From Tragulus kanchil (Eukaryota > Chordata > Mammalia > Artiodactyla > Tragulidae), in assembly GCA_022376925.1 (NCBI GenBank), contig JAIOJX010000005.1, positions 94,089,001 through 94,153,000 of the forward strand: a DNA stretch of 64,000 bases. Reading direction: 5' to 3'. Both the position numbers and the translations under genes were made by a program. The notes below the pieces were generated by a model. It was not told the origin of the DNA. It saw only the letters and a program-made list of their open reading frames with translations, and made no database searches. Shown piece after piece: positions 12,154 to 23,480 of this stretch (positions are counted from its first letter, which is position 1; every line of letters starts with the position of its first letter).

Positions 12154-12466
12154 ACATTTTTTAAAAAGATATTTATCCTTGGCTATACTAGGTCTTGGTT
12201 GCTGTGTGCGAGTTTTCTCTAGTTGGGCAAGTGGGGACTACTCTCTGTGGGCTTCTCTTTGTGGTGTTTTGCTTGTTGTGGAGTGTGGACTTTAGGGCAC
12301 AAGTGCTTCAGTAGCTGCAGCATGTGTGCTCTATACCGCAGACTCAGTAGTTGTGGAACAGTCTTACTAGTTGCCCTTCAGCATGTGGAGTCTTCCTGGA
12401 GCAGAGATCAAACCTGTGTTCCTTGCACTGGCAGATTCTCAACCACTGGACCACCAGAAAAGTCCT
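12154..12466 (-). mobile_element. CHR-2-like SINE, older type
   Basis: Antisense, diverged, ending in 'ggaccaccagaaaagtcc'. Body blocks 'tgtgggcttctctttgtgg' and 'agtagttgtgg' match CHR elements. The copy at about 13,271-13,581 belongs to D4. Confidence 0.75.
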
Positions 12467-12562
12467 CCTTTAGCATTTTTATTACCTCACTGATTTTTGG
12501 ACTTTGGGTCTAGTGGACTGGTAAGGTCTGTTTAATTGTTCTTTCAGAAGAGTTCTGTCGTT

Positions 12563-12690
12563 CTTTTTTTAATTTTTATTTTTGTGGTGGCACTACATGA
12601 CTTGTGAGATCTCGGTTCCCTAACCAGGGATTAAACCCAGGGCCCAGCAGTGACAGTGCTGATTCTTCACCACTGGTGGACTGATTAGCA
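12563..12690 (-). mobile_element. Short CHR-type SINE fragment
   Basis: A short antisense element with 'cggttccctaaccagggatt' and 'attcttcaccactgg', fitting the head-only CHR-type SINEs. The duplicate lies at about 13,679-13,805. Confidence 0.6.
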
Positions 12691-14951
12691 CCTCTTTCGT
12701 TCTTTTATTTGGGAGTAGTTCCTGAACTTTTAAATTTTACTTATATTTCTTTGGCTTTGTGAATTTAGGAGAAATAGTTAACTACTCTGGTCCTGAAAGA
12801 CTTTTTATGTGGGAGAATCCCGTGTAGACTGTGTGAGTCCAATATTTTTGGTGTGAGGGTTGCGTTGTGGGACCCTCTTTGCTTCCTGTACCTGAGTATC
12901 TGTTTTCTTCTTTAGGTTTGGGAGGTTTTCAGCCATAATTTCTTCAAATACATTTTCATCCCTGTTTCTCTTTCTTCTCCTTCTGAAATTCCTATTATGC
13001 ATAGGTTAGCATGTTTTATATTGTCCCTTAGATCTCATGTGTTGCTTTCTTTTTTTTCATTTGTCTTTTTTGGCTGTTCCAATTGGGTGATTTCTGTCAG
13101 TCTGTCTTTCAAATCACTTATTCTTCTGCATTATTTAGTTTGCTATTTATTGCCTTAGGCTGGGTTTTTATCTTGGCAGTTAAGTTGTCTAATTTTGATT
13201 GACTATGGTTTCTAGTTCCTTGTTACAGTGATCTGTACTTCTATCAATAATCATTCTTGGTTACTGTGACATTTTTTAAAAAGATATTTATCCTTGGCTA
13301 TACTAGGTCTTGGTTGCTGTGTGCGAGTTTTCTCTAGTTGGGCAAGTGGGGACTACTCTCTGTGGGCTTCTCTTTGTGGTGTTTTGCTTGTTGTGGAGTG
13401 TGGACTTTAGGGCACAAGTGCTTCAGTAGCTGCAGCATGTGTGCTCTATACCGCAGACTCAGTAGTTGTGGAACAGTCTTACTAGTTGCCCTTCAGCATG
13501 TGGAGTCTTCCTGGAGCAGAGATCAAACCTGTGTTCCTTGCACTGGCAGATTCTCAACCACTGGACCACCAGAAAAGTCCTCCTTTAGCATTTTTATTAC
13601 CTCACTGATTTTTTGGACTTTGGGTCTAGTGGACTGGTAAGGTCTGTTTAATTGTTCTTTCAGAAGAGTTCTGTCGTTCTTTTTTTAATTTTTATTTTTG
13701 TGGTGGCACTACATGACTTGTGAGATCTCGGTTCCCTAACCAGGGATTAAACCCAGGGCCCAGCAGTGACAGTGCTGATTCTTCACCACTGGTGGACTGA
13801 TTAGCACCTCTTTCGTTCTTTTATTTGGGAGTAGTTCCTGAACTTTTAAATTTTACTTATATTTCTTTGGCTTTGTGAATTTAGGAGAAATAGTTAACTA
13901 CTCTGGTCCTGAAAGACTTTTTATGTGGGAGTATCCCTGTGTAGACTGTGTGAGTCCAATATTTTTGGTGTGAGGGTTGCGTTTGGTAGGAATACCTGCC
14001 ACATCTTTCTTCAGGGTGTGCTGGCAATGTCTCCTTGATGAGGGGGGTGTGTTTGGTGTTGGGATGACCAGAACCTGCACTGGATGTTGGATGGAGCTTC
14101 CTTTTTTTCTGTGATTGTCACAGCCTTGTTGGGGGCAGGATCGTCTCTCCATTCATTGAAGTAGAAGCCCCCAGGTTTGATTCCAAACTGCAGTGGGAGG
14201 TAGGTGGGACTGGAATGCTCCCTCTGGGCAAGGAGTTCCTCTGCAGGAGCTGTCCACTGGAACGTGCCACTCTTTGACACTGCTGGTAACCCAGTGTACA
14301 TACCACAGAATCAGGCCTGTTTCTGCTGTGGGAGCACCAGTAATTGGCTCATGCAACAGCCCCTCCCGCTTTCAGTGTGTATGCATACTCTCAAAGCCCA
14401 AGCTTGCAAAGTCTACCAAGGCTATGAGCTCTCAAAGCCCACTAAATCTTTCTCCCACTTAGGGAGCACCAGTAGTCAGCTCAGATGTCAGCATGTGCAT
14501 GCTCCTAAGGTCTGCCCCAGCCAGAGCTGTGCCCCTTGTGAACATAGCAACAGTGAGGCTTCTATGACTGACGTATGCCCCATCCTTCACATCAATAACG
14601 GGGCTTCTGTGGTGGACAAGGGCTCCATCCCATGTGCACCCCTTTCAAGCATTTTTTTGTAAGTCATGGGTGTTTGGGTTCCATCAAGACAGCTAAAGGA
14701 GAAATGGTTCTTTTCATTGATAGCAGATTATGTATTTTCTAAAATTCTGTACTCTTATTAATAGATAAGAGGATTATTCTTTGTATGTACACTACTGTCT
14801 TTGAGTCAGGTATTTTCACTGGAGATAGATGGGCCATTCTGTGTTTTCACTAGTGTGCTTGCTTATTTGTTTGACTGTAAATCACTGCAGAAGATCTTTG
14901 AAAATATGTTCATAAACATTGAGTGACAGTGGATTCTCTATTTGTGCTTAG

Positions 14952-15154
14952 AGTTTGTTTCAAAACCAATGAAGAAGAAATCTAAGGCAGAGTTCATTGG
15001 TGTCCATGAAAACCCTAAGGGCAGTTCCATCATCAGTAGTCTCAGATTTGGACTTAAAGTACCCAGCATTTCCAAATTCATTTCCTCAGAGGATCTCCTG
15101 GAGACAGAATCACTTCCAAACATGAATGATAAATGTGTGCCAGAGAATGCTTAG
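14952..15154 (+). other. Exon-like open stretch, unrecognised
   Basis: After a 'gtgcttag' acceptor-like site, one plus-strand frame stays open for about 67 codons to a TAG at 15,152. It contains 'EFVSKPMKKKSKAEFIG' and 'SISKFISSEDLLE'. I do not recognise the product. The copy at about 16,037-16,239 is the D5 duplicate. It could be a terminal coding exon of a decayed gene or chance openness; the opposite strand is also partly open. Confidence 0.3.
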
Positions 15155-15550
15155 GAGAAAACCAACGATAATTTACTTCTTGTCCTGTTAAGAGTTCCAG
15201 ATATGAGCATCATGTCCTTGGTTGTAGGGTGCAATGGTGCATGACTAGGAAGTTTTTGAATCTAGTCTCAAAACTGCCAAGTCAGAGTTCCCCTTTTCCA
15301 TCACCTTGGCAATTTTATCCTAGGGCTACTGAGCTAGGATTGTCGAGAGGGTACTTCTGAGCACTCAGTGGGGAGAAAGGTAGTGAGGAAAAAATACATA
15401 CGTATGTAAATACACATGTATGTATAAGATAAATCATATAAATGATACATGTATATTTCATTTGTACTACACACTATCTGCACTAAATGTGCAATTGACC
15501 TAAATTTTCATCTGTCTTTTTTTTTTTTTTTTTTATCTATTTTCATTCAG

Positions 15551-15704
15551 AATGCTTCCCAAAGGGATCAGGGGAAAGTGGACATTCATCTTTCCATTTC
15601 AAACAAGTATCCTTGTGCAGGTTTTCATAAAGAACCAGTTTCCTGGCATTTCAACCAGGGAAGAATTGGCTTGTCAAACAGGAATTTCAGAATCTTAAGT
15701 CCAG
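15551..15704 (+). other. Exon-like segment with splice-like borders, unrecognised
   Basis: A 154-bp segment has a pyrimidine-rich tract and 'ttcattcag' immediately before it and 'ccag/gtgagttc' at its end. One frame is fully open across it (begins NASQRDQGKVDIHLS). Borders and frame make it the best exon candidate of this region, but I cannot assign a family. The identical copy at 16,636-16,789 is in D5. Confidence 0.4.
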
Positions 15705-17050
15705 GTGAGTTCTCAGTGGGAGGAATATGATTTGTCTAGTGTGGAAGGGTTATTAACCCCTGGGATAGTACTGGATACATGTAGGCTTTGGGGGTCTATT
15801 CTGAATCTTGCTCACAGAGTTGTGAGGTGTTAAGGCCTGGCATTGCACGTGAAAGTCCTTCTAGGCTAAGGATTTCCATATCACATTGGCAGTGGTGCAT
15901 ACTCATACAGAGTGGCAGAACACAAGTGGGAGGAAGAAGCTTTGCTCTTTGTCAGAAAACATCTTAAGTGGAGGAAGAAGGAACTGAACTTTACGTATAA
16001 ACATTGAGTGACAGTGGATTCTCTATTTGTGCTTAGAGTTTGTTTCAAAACCAATGAAGAAGAAATCTAAGGCAGAGTTCATTGGTGTCCATGAAAACCC
16101 TAAGGGCAGTTCCATCATCAGTAGTCTCAGATTTGGACTTAAAGTACCCAGCATTTCCAAATTCATTTCCTCAGAGGATCTCCTGGAGACAGAATCACTT
16201 CCAAACATGAATGATAAATGTGTGCCAGAGAATGCTTAGGAGAAAACCAACGATAATTTACTTCTTGTCCTGTTAAGAGTTCCAGATATGAGCATCATGT
16301 CCTTGGTTGTAGGGTGCAATGGTGCATGACTAGGAAGTTTTTGAATCTAGTCTCAAAACTGCCAAGTCAGAGTTCCCCTTTTCCATCACCTTGGCAATTT
16401 TATCCTAGGGCTACTGAGCTAGGATTGTCGAGAGGGTACTTCTGAGCACTCAGTGGGGAGAAAGGTAGTGAGGAAAAAATACATACGTATGTAAATACAC
16501 ATGTATGTATAAGATAAATCATATAAATGATACATGTATATTTCATTTGTACTACACACTATCTGCACTAAATGTGCAATTGACCTAAATTTTCATCTGT
16601 CTTTTTTTTTTTTTTTTTTATCTATTTTCATTCAGAATGCTTCCCAAAGGGATCAGGGGAAAGTGGACATTCATCTTTCCATTTCAAACAAGTATCCTTG
16701 TGCAGGTTTTCATAAAGAACCAGTTTCCTGGCATTTCAACCAGGGAAGAATTGGCTTGTCAAACAGGAATTTCAGAATCTTAAGTCCAGGTGAGTTCTCA
16801 GTGGGAGGAATATGATTTGTCTAGTGTGGAAGGGTTATTAACCCCTGGGATAGTACTGGATACATGTAGGCTTTGGGGGTCTATTCTGAATCTTGCTCAC
16901 AGAGTTGTGAGGTGTTAAGGCCTGGCATTGCACGTGAAAGTCCTTCTAGGCTAAGGATTTCCATATCACATTGGCAGTGGTGCATACTCATACAGAGTGG
17001 CAGAACACAAGTGGGAGGAAGAAGCTTTGCTCTTTGTCAGAAACATCATC

Positions 17051-18149
17051 AGTGCTATTGAAGCTCAGCTCAACCTGAGAAACGTCTTGGTTATAGAAGT
17101 GGGAACACTGAACTTTACGTGGCAGCTTGTGTCTTGGACCTCAGGCTTTTGGACCTGTGCAGAGCCAGCCCTCAACTCACCAGCCTCTTTTCCCTCTTAA
17201 AGAGATACCTTAATGTTTTAGGGTCTTTTGCATTATCCTCAGTAGGCGGGAGGAGGGACAGTTGCCCCGGATGAGAACTGTTGTACTGCATGTTACTGAC
17301 AGTGTTTTTGAGAATATGAGTCAGGAAGCAGGTCCATAGGCATATGGAGACAGTGTCTCTGAAAGACTCACATTTGAATCAAGAACGTGTATCTTTGCTT
17401 CAAGTAGTTTACATCTATTCACCATGGATTGGGAAGAACCTTAACCCGATCAGGAGAGCTTCTTTCTTGATCCAGACTAGAAAGTTTGGGACTGAATCTA
17501 GACCCAGAGGATTTTCATCTGGACTTGGTGCCTCCTGGGGCCTGGACCTCTGTCCGTAAGAGATGGGCTGGTGGACATACCCAGTGGACATAGACACTGG
17601 AGCCATGTATTTCAACTCATGCCTCTAATCCAGGAAAAGCACAGGATCCAGGAAAGGTGATTTTTCGTTTGGACCCCAGGCACTGACAAACATGGGAAAG
17701 GTTTGGAGTAGTGCTGAGAACCTGGAGCCTAGTGCATAAGCAAGTGGAGGTGAATCTCTATTCCCCAGAGGACTCCTAAGGGGGCTGATCTGAAGTCGTC
17801 CGTTACTAGAAGAGGAGAGGGCAGCAGAGGCGCTGGGTAGTGTGCGAAGGACCTGACATTTCTGCCAGTCAGTGAAGAATCTGCTGGAAGCCAGGTGTCT
17901 GGTGTTGGCCTGATGTGCCTGTCATTTTCAAGGACCTAGATCAAATTTTCAGGTCTAGATCAAATCCCCCTGAGATTAGGCCTAACTGAAATTTCCCTCT
18001 GCATGAAAGACTAGGTAAAATTGATTTGGGATGTCTTACTTCTGATATGCATGCCTCCCTTCTTCCCTAGATACGGTTTCATAGCTGAAGAGCTTGGTAC
18101 CTAGAGAAGTGCAGAAGTGGGCCTGGGAACGTCCTGGTGAGTACATGCC
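17051..18149. other. Unassigned non-repetitive stretch
   Basis: No recognisable gene or repeat. Frames are open only in short pieces. A segment at 18,071-18,136 is bordered by 'cttccctag' and 'gtgagtac' but has a stop in each frame I checked. Confidence 0.4.
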
Positions 18150-18352
18150 CAGTTGCTCCATCATGTCCAGCTCTTTGTGACCCCATGGACTGTAGCCCAC
18201 CAGGCTCCTCTGTCCATGGGATTCTCCAGGCAAGAATACTAGAGTGGGTGCCATGTTTTCCTCCAGGGGATCTTCCCCGCCAGGGGCCAAACCTGAGTTT
18301 TCCTGCGTCTCCTGCACTGGCAGGCAGATTCTTTAATACTGAGCTACCTGGG
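18150..18352 (-). mobile_element. Bov-tA SINE
   Basis: Antisense, well preserved, with 'ccatggactgtagcccacca', 'ggattctccaggcaagaata' and 'ctgcactggcaggcagattc'. Confidence 0.9.
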
Positions 18353-19436
18353 AGATACAAAGATCCTGACAGAAGGCCCCAGTGCCAGACTAGCTCTAAC
18401 TGTTCCGTGGGACCAAGGCCGCCTGTCCCCTGCCCATGGTAACTTCATCATTGACCTCTTTCCAATCTGCTTGAAAACATCTAATCTTTTGCTGCAGCCG
18501 CTCCTTTTTTATCCCCCAGGTTCTTTGTTCCTTGTGTTCCCTCTCGGGTCTGGTCATTGAAGTCCATGGTGGTGCAGCCCACCCTGGCTATGCAGGGAAG
18601 AGAGAACTCTAAGCCTCTGGGAACAGTTCCAAGGCACTCCTCAGTAGGGTGAAATCCAGGGGCAGGTCTCCACCTACTCTTACAGTTCTCTGACTTTCAT
18701 CTGAAGGAGTATGCCAGGAGAACAACATATACACTGGCTTGATAGCACTCCCCCTCCAAGACTCCCCTCAGCGTGACCTTGATAGTCCTCAGCCACACTT
18801 GTATCTGGCATGGCCATGCTTATTTCAAGCCATGGAGCTGAGAACCCAAGTTGTAATCTCCAGCTGGGAGCCTCGGGAAGGAAAGATTCTGCAGCCGGCA
18901 CAGGCTGAGCCACATGTTCAGCAGTAGGCACTCTCAAGTGAAGAGACGTCCCCTCTGCTGTACCTACACCGGCACTCAGCACTCAGAATTTCATCAGGCC
19001 TCTTAGATGAACTCTTGTCAGCCACAGACATTCAAGAAAAGGTATAATCTTTCCTGAATGTGGATGCATGGTAAGAGGAGCCAAGGAATTCTGGAAGCAT
19101 CCCTCAGCAAGGAAACATTTCAGCTCTTATTGACATGCTGTCAAGCTCACCAAAGCCTCAGACTTAGGGAGAAAAAGGAAACTTTCTCCTGACCCCCTTT
19201 CAGACCTTCTTTGTCGGGATACAGAGGTGTCTTGATAAAAAGAAGGAGCAAGCAACACTACAGTGTTTGGGAGCCACATATATGTAAGAAGACCCATCCT
19301 TGACTTGAAAGCCTGAAGGGCTTGTTTCCCCTCTGTCTGGTTGCCTCCATGAGTGTTGCCCAGCTCCATCTGGATTCAGAGGAAGCATGGACACCAGAAA
19401 GGGGTTAGGGAAATCTCACGTTGTAATGACAGATGT
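18353..19436. other. Unassigned non-repetitive stretch
   Basis: No repeat or gene recognised. Several short frames on both strands have no domain signal. Confidence 0.4.
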
Positions 19437-21672
19437 GGCCCAACTCTTCTGTCTGCACTGGAACCAAAAGAAGTCAAGGATATTAGATATAAGAAGGACT
19501 CATTCACATGCATTACCTTTCTGTCAAAACTGGAAGGTGTATCTGCAGTGTGTTTGGTGTATAGAAGAGGAGGGGTTGTGACATGGCTTGAACGTTTGGG
19601 TCCAGGAATATGAGCTCCTTTCGTGGCTGTGAATGTCAGATCTGGCACTGAGAGCAACTTAAGCCTCTGACTAGTAATGGGTGCTTCAAAGCTTCAGCCC
19701 TTGAGATGGTGGAGACTGCGTATTATTTTCCCCTGAAGCATTTGCAATATAAAAAATGCCAGGAGAAGACACAGTAGCATCTCTAGCCCATCACTCAGGA
19801 AGGGATAGGAGCCTCATTCTTTCTGTCACTTTAGCATGTTTGTATGTATAGGTCTGTATGTTTATATGTGTTAATCTTGGCCTCAGTCATGTCTGACTCT
19901 GTCCATGGAATTCTGTAGATAAGAATACTGGAGTGGGTGGCTGTGCTTTTCTCTAGGGGATCTTTTTGACCCAGGGATTGGACCCAGATCTCCTTCATTG
20001 CAGGCAGTTTCTTTACTGCCTGAGCCACCAGAGAAGTCTATAGGCCTGTATATGTACCTATAATTTTTCTTTGTGGATGTTTTAAAAAAAAGTCCGCATT
20101 CTAAGGCTCTTGGTGGTCTTCCTTCTGCAGAACTTGCTCCCTTCATTTCAAAAGTATATATTGGATTTTTCAAGTTGTATGTGACATTCCATTGATTCAA
20201 CAAACATATCTTTGAATTCAGTGTGACTTTTTGGTTGTGGTTTCATCCATTTCCAGTTTCCCTTATATATTTATACAGATCTGCCTCTGTTTTCATTTGA
20301 TAGGAAGATCCTGTTAGAGTGGCCACACATGGTGGGATAGTGCCTCTGGAAAAAGAATCTGAACATGGTAGCCTCAGGACAAATGGGGCTTGAGATTTGC
20401 AGTGGGACTCCTTGTTGAAAGGATTATGTCTTTCAATACAGCCAGAGGAAGATTACTTCAGGGTGGCTGGAAACACTCAGATCCTTTGTTGGTAGGACTT
20501 CTGCAGGCTGTAGACAGAGCAAAGGGCTGTGGTTTAGACCCTCTTGGGTCTAGTGGCCCAACTCTTTTGTCTGCACTGGAACCAAAAGAAGTCAAGGATA
20601 TTAGATATAAGAAGGACTCATTCACATGCATTACCTTTCTGTCAAAACTGGAAGGTGTATCTGCAGTGTGTTTGGTGTATAGAAGAGGAGGGGTTGTGAC
20701 ATGGCTTGAACGTTTGGGTCCAGGAATATGAGCTCCTTTCGTGGCTGTGAATGTCAGATCTGGCACTGAGAGCAACTTAAGCCTCTGACTAGTAATGGGT
20801 GCTTCAAAGCTTCAGCCCTTGAGATGGTGGAGACTGCGTATTATTTTCCCCTGAAGCATTTGCAATATAAAAAATGCCAGGAGAAGACACAGTAGCATCT
20901 CTAGCCCATCACTCAGGAAGGGATAGGAGCCTCATTCTTTCTGTCACTTTAGCATGTTTGTATGTATAGGTCTGTATGTTTATATGTGTTAATCTTGGCC
21001 TCAGTCATGTCTGACTCTGTCCATGGAATTCTGTAGATAAGAATACTGGAGTGGGTGGCTGTGCTTTTCTCTAGGGGATCTTTTTGACCCAGGGATTGGA
21101 CCCAGATCTCCTTCATTGCAGGCAGTTTCTTTACTGCCTGAGCCACCAGAGAAGTCTATAGGCCTGTATATGTACCTATAATTTTTCTTTGTGGATGTTT
21201 TAAAAAAAAGTCCGCATTCTAAGGCTCTTGGTGGTCTTCCTTCTGCAGAACTTGCTCCCTTCATTTCAAAAGTATATATTGGATTTTTCAAGTTGTATGT
21301 GACATTCCATTGATTCAACAAACATATCTTTGAATTCAGTGTGACTTTTTGGTTGTGGTTTCATCCATTTCCAGTTTCCCTTATATATTTATACAGATCT
21401 GCCTCTGTTTTCATTTGATAGGAAGATCCTGTTAGAGTGGCCACACATGGTGGGATAGTGCCTCTGGAAAAAGAATCTGAACATGGTAGCCTCAGGACAA
21501 ATGGGGCTTGAGATTTGCAGTGGGACTCCTTGTTGAAAGGATTATGTCTTTCAATACAGCCAGAGGAAGATTACTTCAGGGTGGCTGGAAACACTCAGAT
21601 CCTTTGTTGGTAGGACTTCTGCAGGCTGTAGACAGAGCAAAGGGCTGTGGTTTAGACCCTCTTGGGTCTAGT
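19437..21672. repeat. Adjacent direct duplication D6 (offset 1,118)
   Basis: Copy A is 19,437-20,554 and copy B 20,555-21,672, abutting exactly at 'ctagtg/gccca'. The copies are near identical, including a whole Bov-tA. B's right third is also copy A of D7, so the segment 20,204-20,554 occurs three times. Confidence 0.92.
19878..20038 (-). mobile_element. Bov-tA SINE, partial
   Basis: Antisense fragment with 'agtcatgtctgactctgtcc' and 'aagaatactggagtgggtgg', ending 'gagccaccagagaagtc'. The copy at 20,996-21,156 is the D6 duplicate. Confidence 0.85.
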
Positions 21673-23480
21673 GCCACCCACTGCAGAGGAGCCCAGGAAT
21701 GGGCATTGGAGCCACACAGTCATTTGATGGCTTGTCCAGTAGTACATCTTGCGTGCTCTCAGGATGCCTTGGATGTTGTGCATATCAGGGCCTCTGCTCT
21801 AGGACTTCCCTGGTCCCTGCTTCCACTGCAGGGAGCCTGGGTTTCATCCCTGGTTGGAGAACTAAGATCCCACTGGCAGTGTGGGGAAGCCAAACAGACA
21901 AAAAATAAGCCCCTTCTCTCACAAGCCCCCTGCCACCTGATTTGTCCAGTTGAGAACTGATGAAAGTCTGGCAGCCAATGCTTTGGCAAGAGTAGCAGTC
22001 TAATCAGAAGTTTCAGGGAATTCTATCAGCAAAAACTTCAACCTTCTCAAGAAAGACTCTTGATCCAACAAGATGGTCACGTCACCTCCCCATCTGTGGC
22101 ACCTGAGGACAAAAGACCATAATCTAGATGTCTTTAAGACCTTCTCCTGAGGCTTGAAGACAGCTCTGGTCCCAGTGGCAGCCATCCACAGGTACCACCT
22201 GATGACTGTCTTTAGAGTGGGCAGAAAATCAAACACAAAAAATATGGCAACCAGAATGACCATTTGGCCTCTGGAGCCAGACAAAGATCCTGGACGAGGC
22301 TGGGGGTTTAATGCCTTCAGGGAGGCTACAGATGAGGCCCTCGTGCAAAGACTGTGCTCATGCTAGAAGCTTCCTAGTGGGGAAAGTAATTCCATTCATT
22401 TCCTTGATTCAACAAACATATCTTTGAATTCAGTGTGACTTTTTGGTTGTGGTTTCATCCATTTCCAGTTTCCCTTATATATTTATACAGATCTGCCTCT
22501 GTTTTCATTTGATAGGAAGATCCTGTTAGAGTGGCCACACATGGTGGGATAGTGCCTCTGGAAAAAGAATCTGAACATGGTAGCCTCAGGACAAATGGGG
22601 CTTGAGATTTGCAGTGGGACTCCTTGTTGAAAGGATTATGTCTTTCAATACAGCCAGAGGAAGATTACTTCAGGGTGGCTGGAAACACTCAGATCCTTTG
22701 TTGGTAGGACTTCTGCAGGCTGTAGACAGAGCAAAGGGCTGTGGTTTAGACCCTCTTGGGTCTAGTGCCACCCACTGCAGAGGAGCCCAGGAATGGGCAT
22801 TGGAGCCCACACAGTCATTTGATGGCTTGTCCAGTAGTACATCTTGCGTGCTCTCAGGATGCCTTGGATGTTGTGCATATCAGGGCCTCTGCTCTAGGAC
22901 TTCCCTGGTCCCTGCTTCCACTGCAGGGAGCCTGGGTTTCATCCCTGGTTGGAGAACTAAGATCCCACTGGCAGTGTGGGGAAGCCAAACAGACAAAAAA
23001 ATAAGCCCCTTCTCTCACAAGCACCCTGCCACCTGATTTGTCCAGTTGAGAACTGATGAAAGTCTGGCAGCCAATGCTTTGGCAAGAGTAGCAGTCTAAT
23101 CAGAAGTTTCAGGGAATTCTATCAGCAAAAACTTCAACCTTCTCAAGAAAGACTCTTGATCCAACAAGATGGTCACGTCACCTCCCCATCTGTGGCACCT
23201 GAGGACAAAAGACCATAATCTAGATGTCTTTAAGACCTTCTCCTGAGGCTTGAAGACAGCTCTGGTCCCAGTGGCAGCCATCCACAGGTACCACCTGATG
23301 ACTGTCTTTAGAGTGGGCAGAAAATCAAACACAAAAAATATGGCAACCAGAATGACCATTTGGCCTCTGGAGCCAGACAAAGATCCTGGACGAGGCTGGG
23401 GGTTTAATGCCTTCAGGGAGGCTACAGATGAGGCCCTCGTGCAAAGAAGGTTACTGTGCTCATGCTAGAAGCTTCCTAGT
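21311..23480. repeat. Adjacent direct duplication D7 (offset 1,094)
   Basis: Copy A is about 21,311-22,377 and copy B about 22,405-23,480, with about 27 bp of filler. A has 'caaagactgtgctc' where B and the D8 copy have 'caaagaaggttactgtgctc', a 6-bp loss near A's end that fits a noisy contig end. Confidence 0.92.
21800..21905 (+). mobile_element. Short CHR-type SINE
   Basis: Sense head-only element: 'aggacttccctggtccctgc', 'tttcatccctggttgg', 'aactaagatcccac', then 'gacaaaaaataa'. The duplicate lies at about 22,895-23,005. Confidence 0.7.

Larger units (their letters stand above)
11753..13982. repeat. Adjacent direct duplication D4 (offset 1,115-1,116)
   Basis: Copy A is about 11,753-12,866 and copy B about 12,869-13,982. 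Copy A ends at 'gagggttgcgtt', and the same phrase in B continues into unique sequence. Differences are single-base indels, for example in 'gatttttgg' versus 'gattttttgg'. Likely artefact. Confidence 0.9.
10330..14660 (-). mobile_element. Second decayed L1, antisense
   Basis: The left part (10,330-11,560) is antisense ORF2 endonuclease region. Minus-strand 11,820-11,620 reads the ORF1 C-terminal part (LSADFATETLQ, DIFKVLKG). From about 13,900 to 14,660 the sequence resembles the GC-richer L1 5' untranslated region, though the right boundary is uncertain. It is interrupted by SINEs at 10,677, 12,154 and 12,563 and inflated by duplication D4. No intact ORF remains. Confidence 0.7.
14912..17050. 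repeat. Adjacent direct duplication D5 (offset 1,085)
   Basis: Copy A is about 14,912-15,963 and copy B about 15,997-17,050. Between them, 15,964-15,996 (ttaagtggaggaagaaggaa...) reads like a compressed version of the sequence after B, reaching 'ctgaactttacgt' as found at about 17,108. Likely artefact with a noisy contig end. Confidence 0.9.

Noticed and set aside
14193..14662. Overlapping open frames on both strands
   Set aside because: GC-richer L1 5' untranslated-like sequence; frames overlap on both strands with no family similarity.
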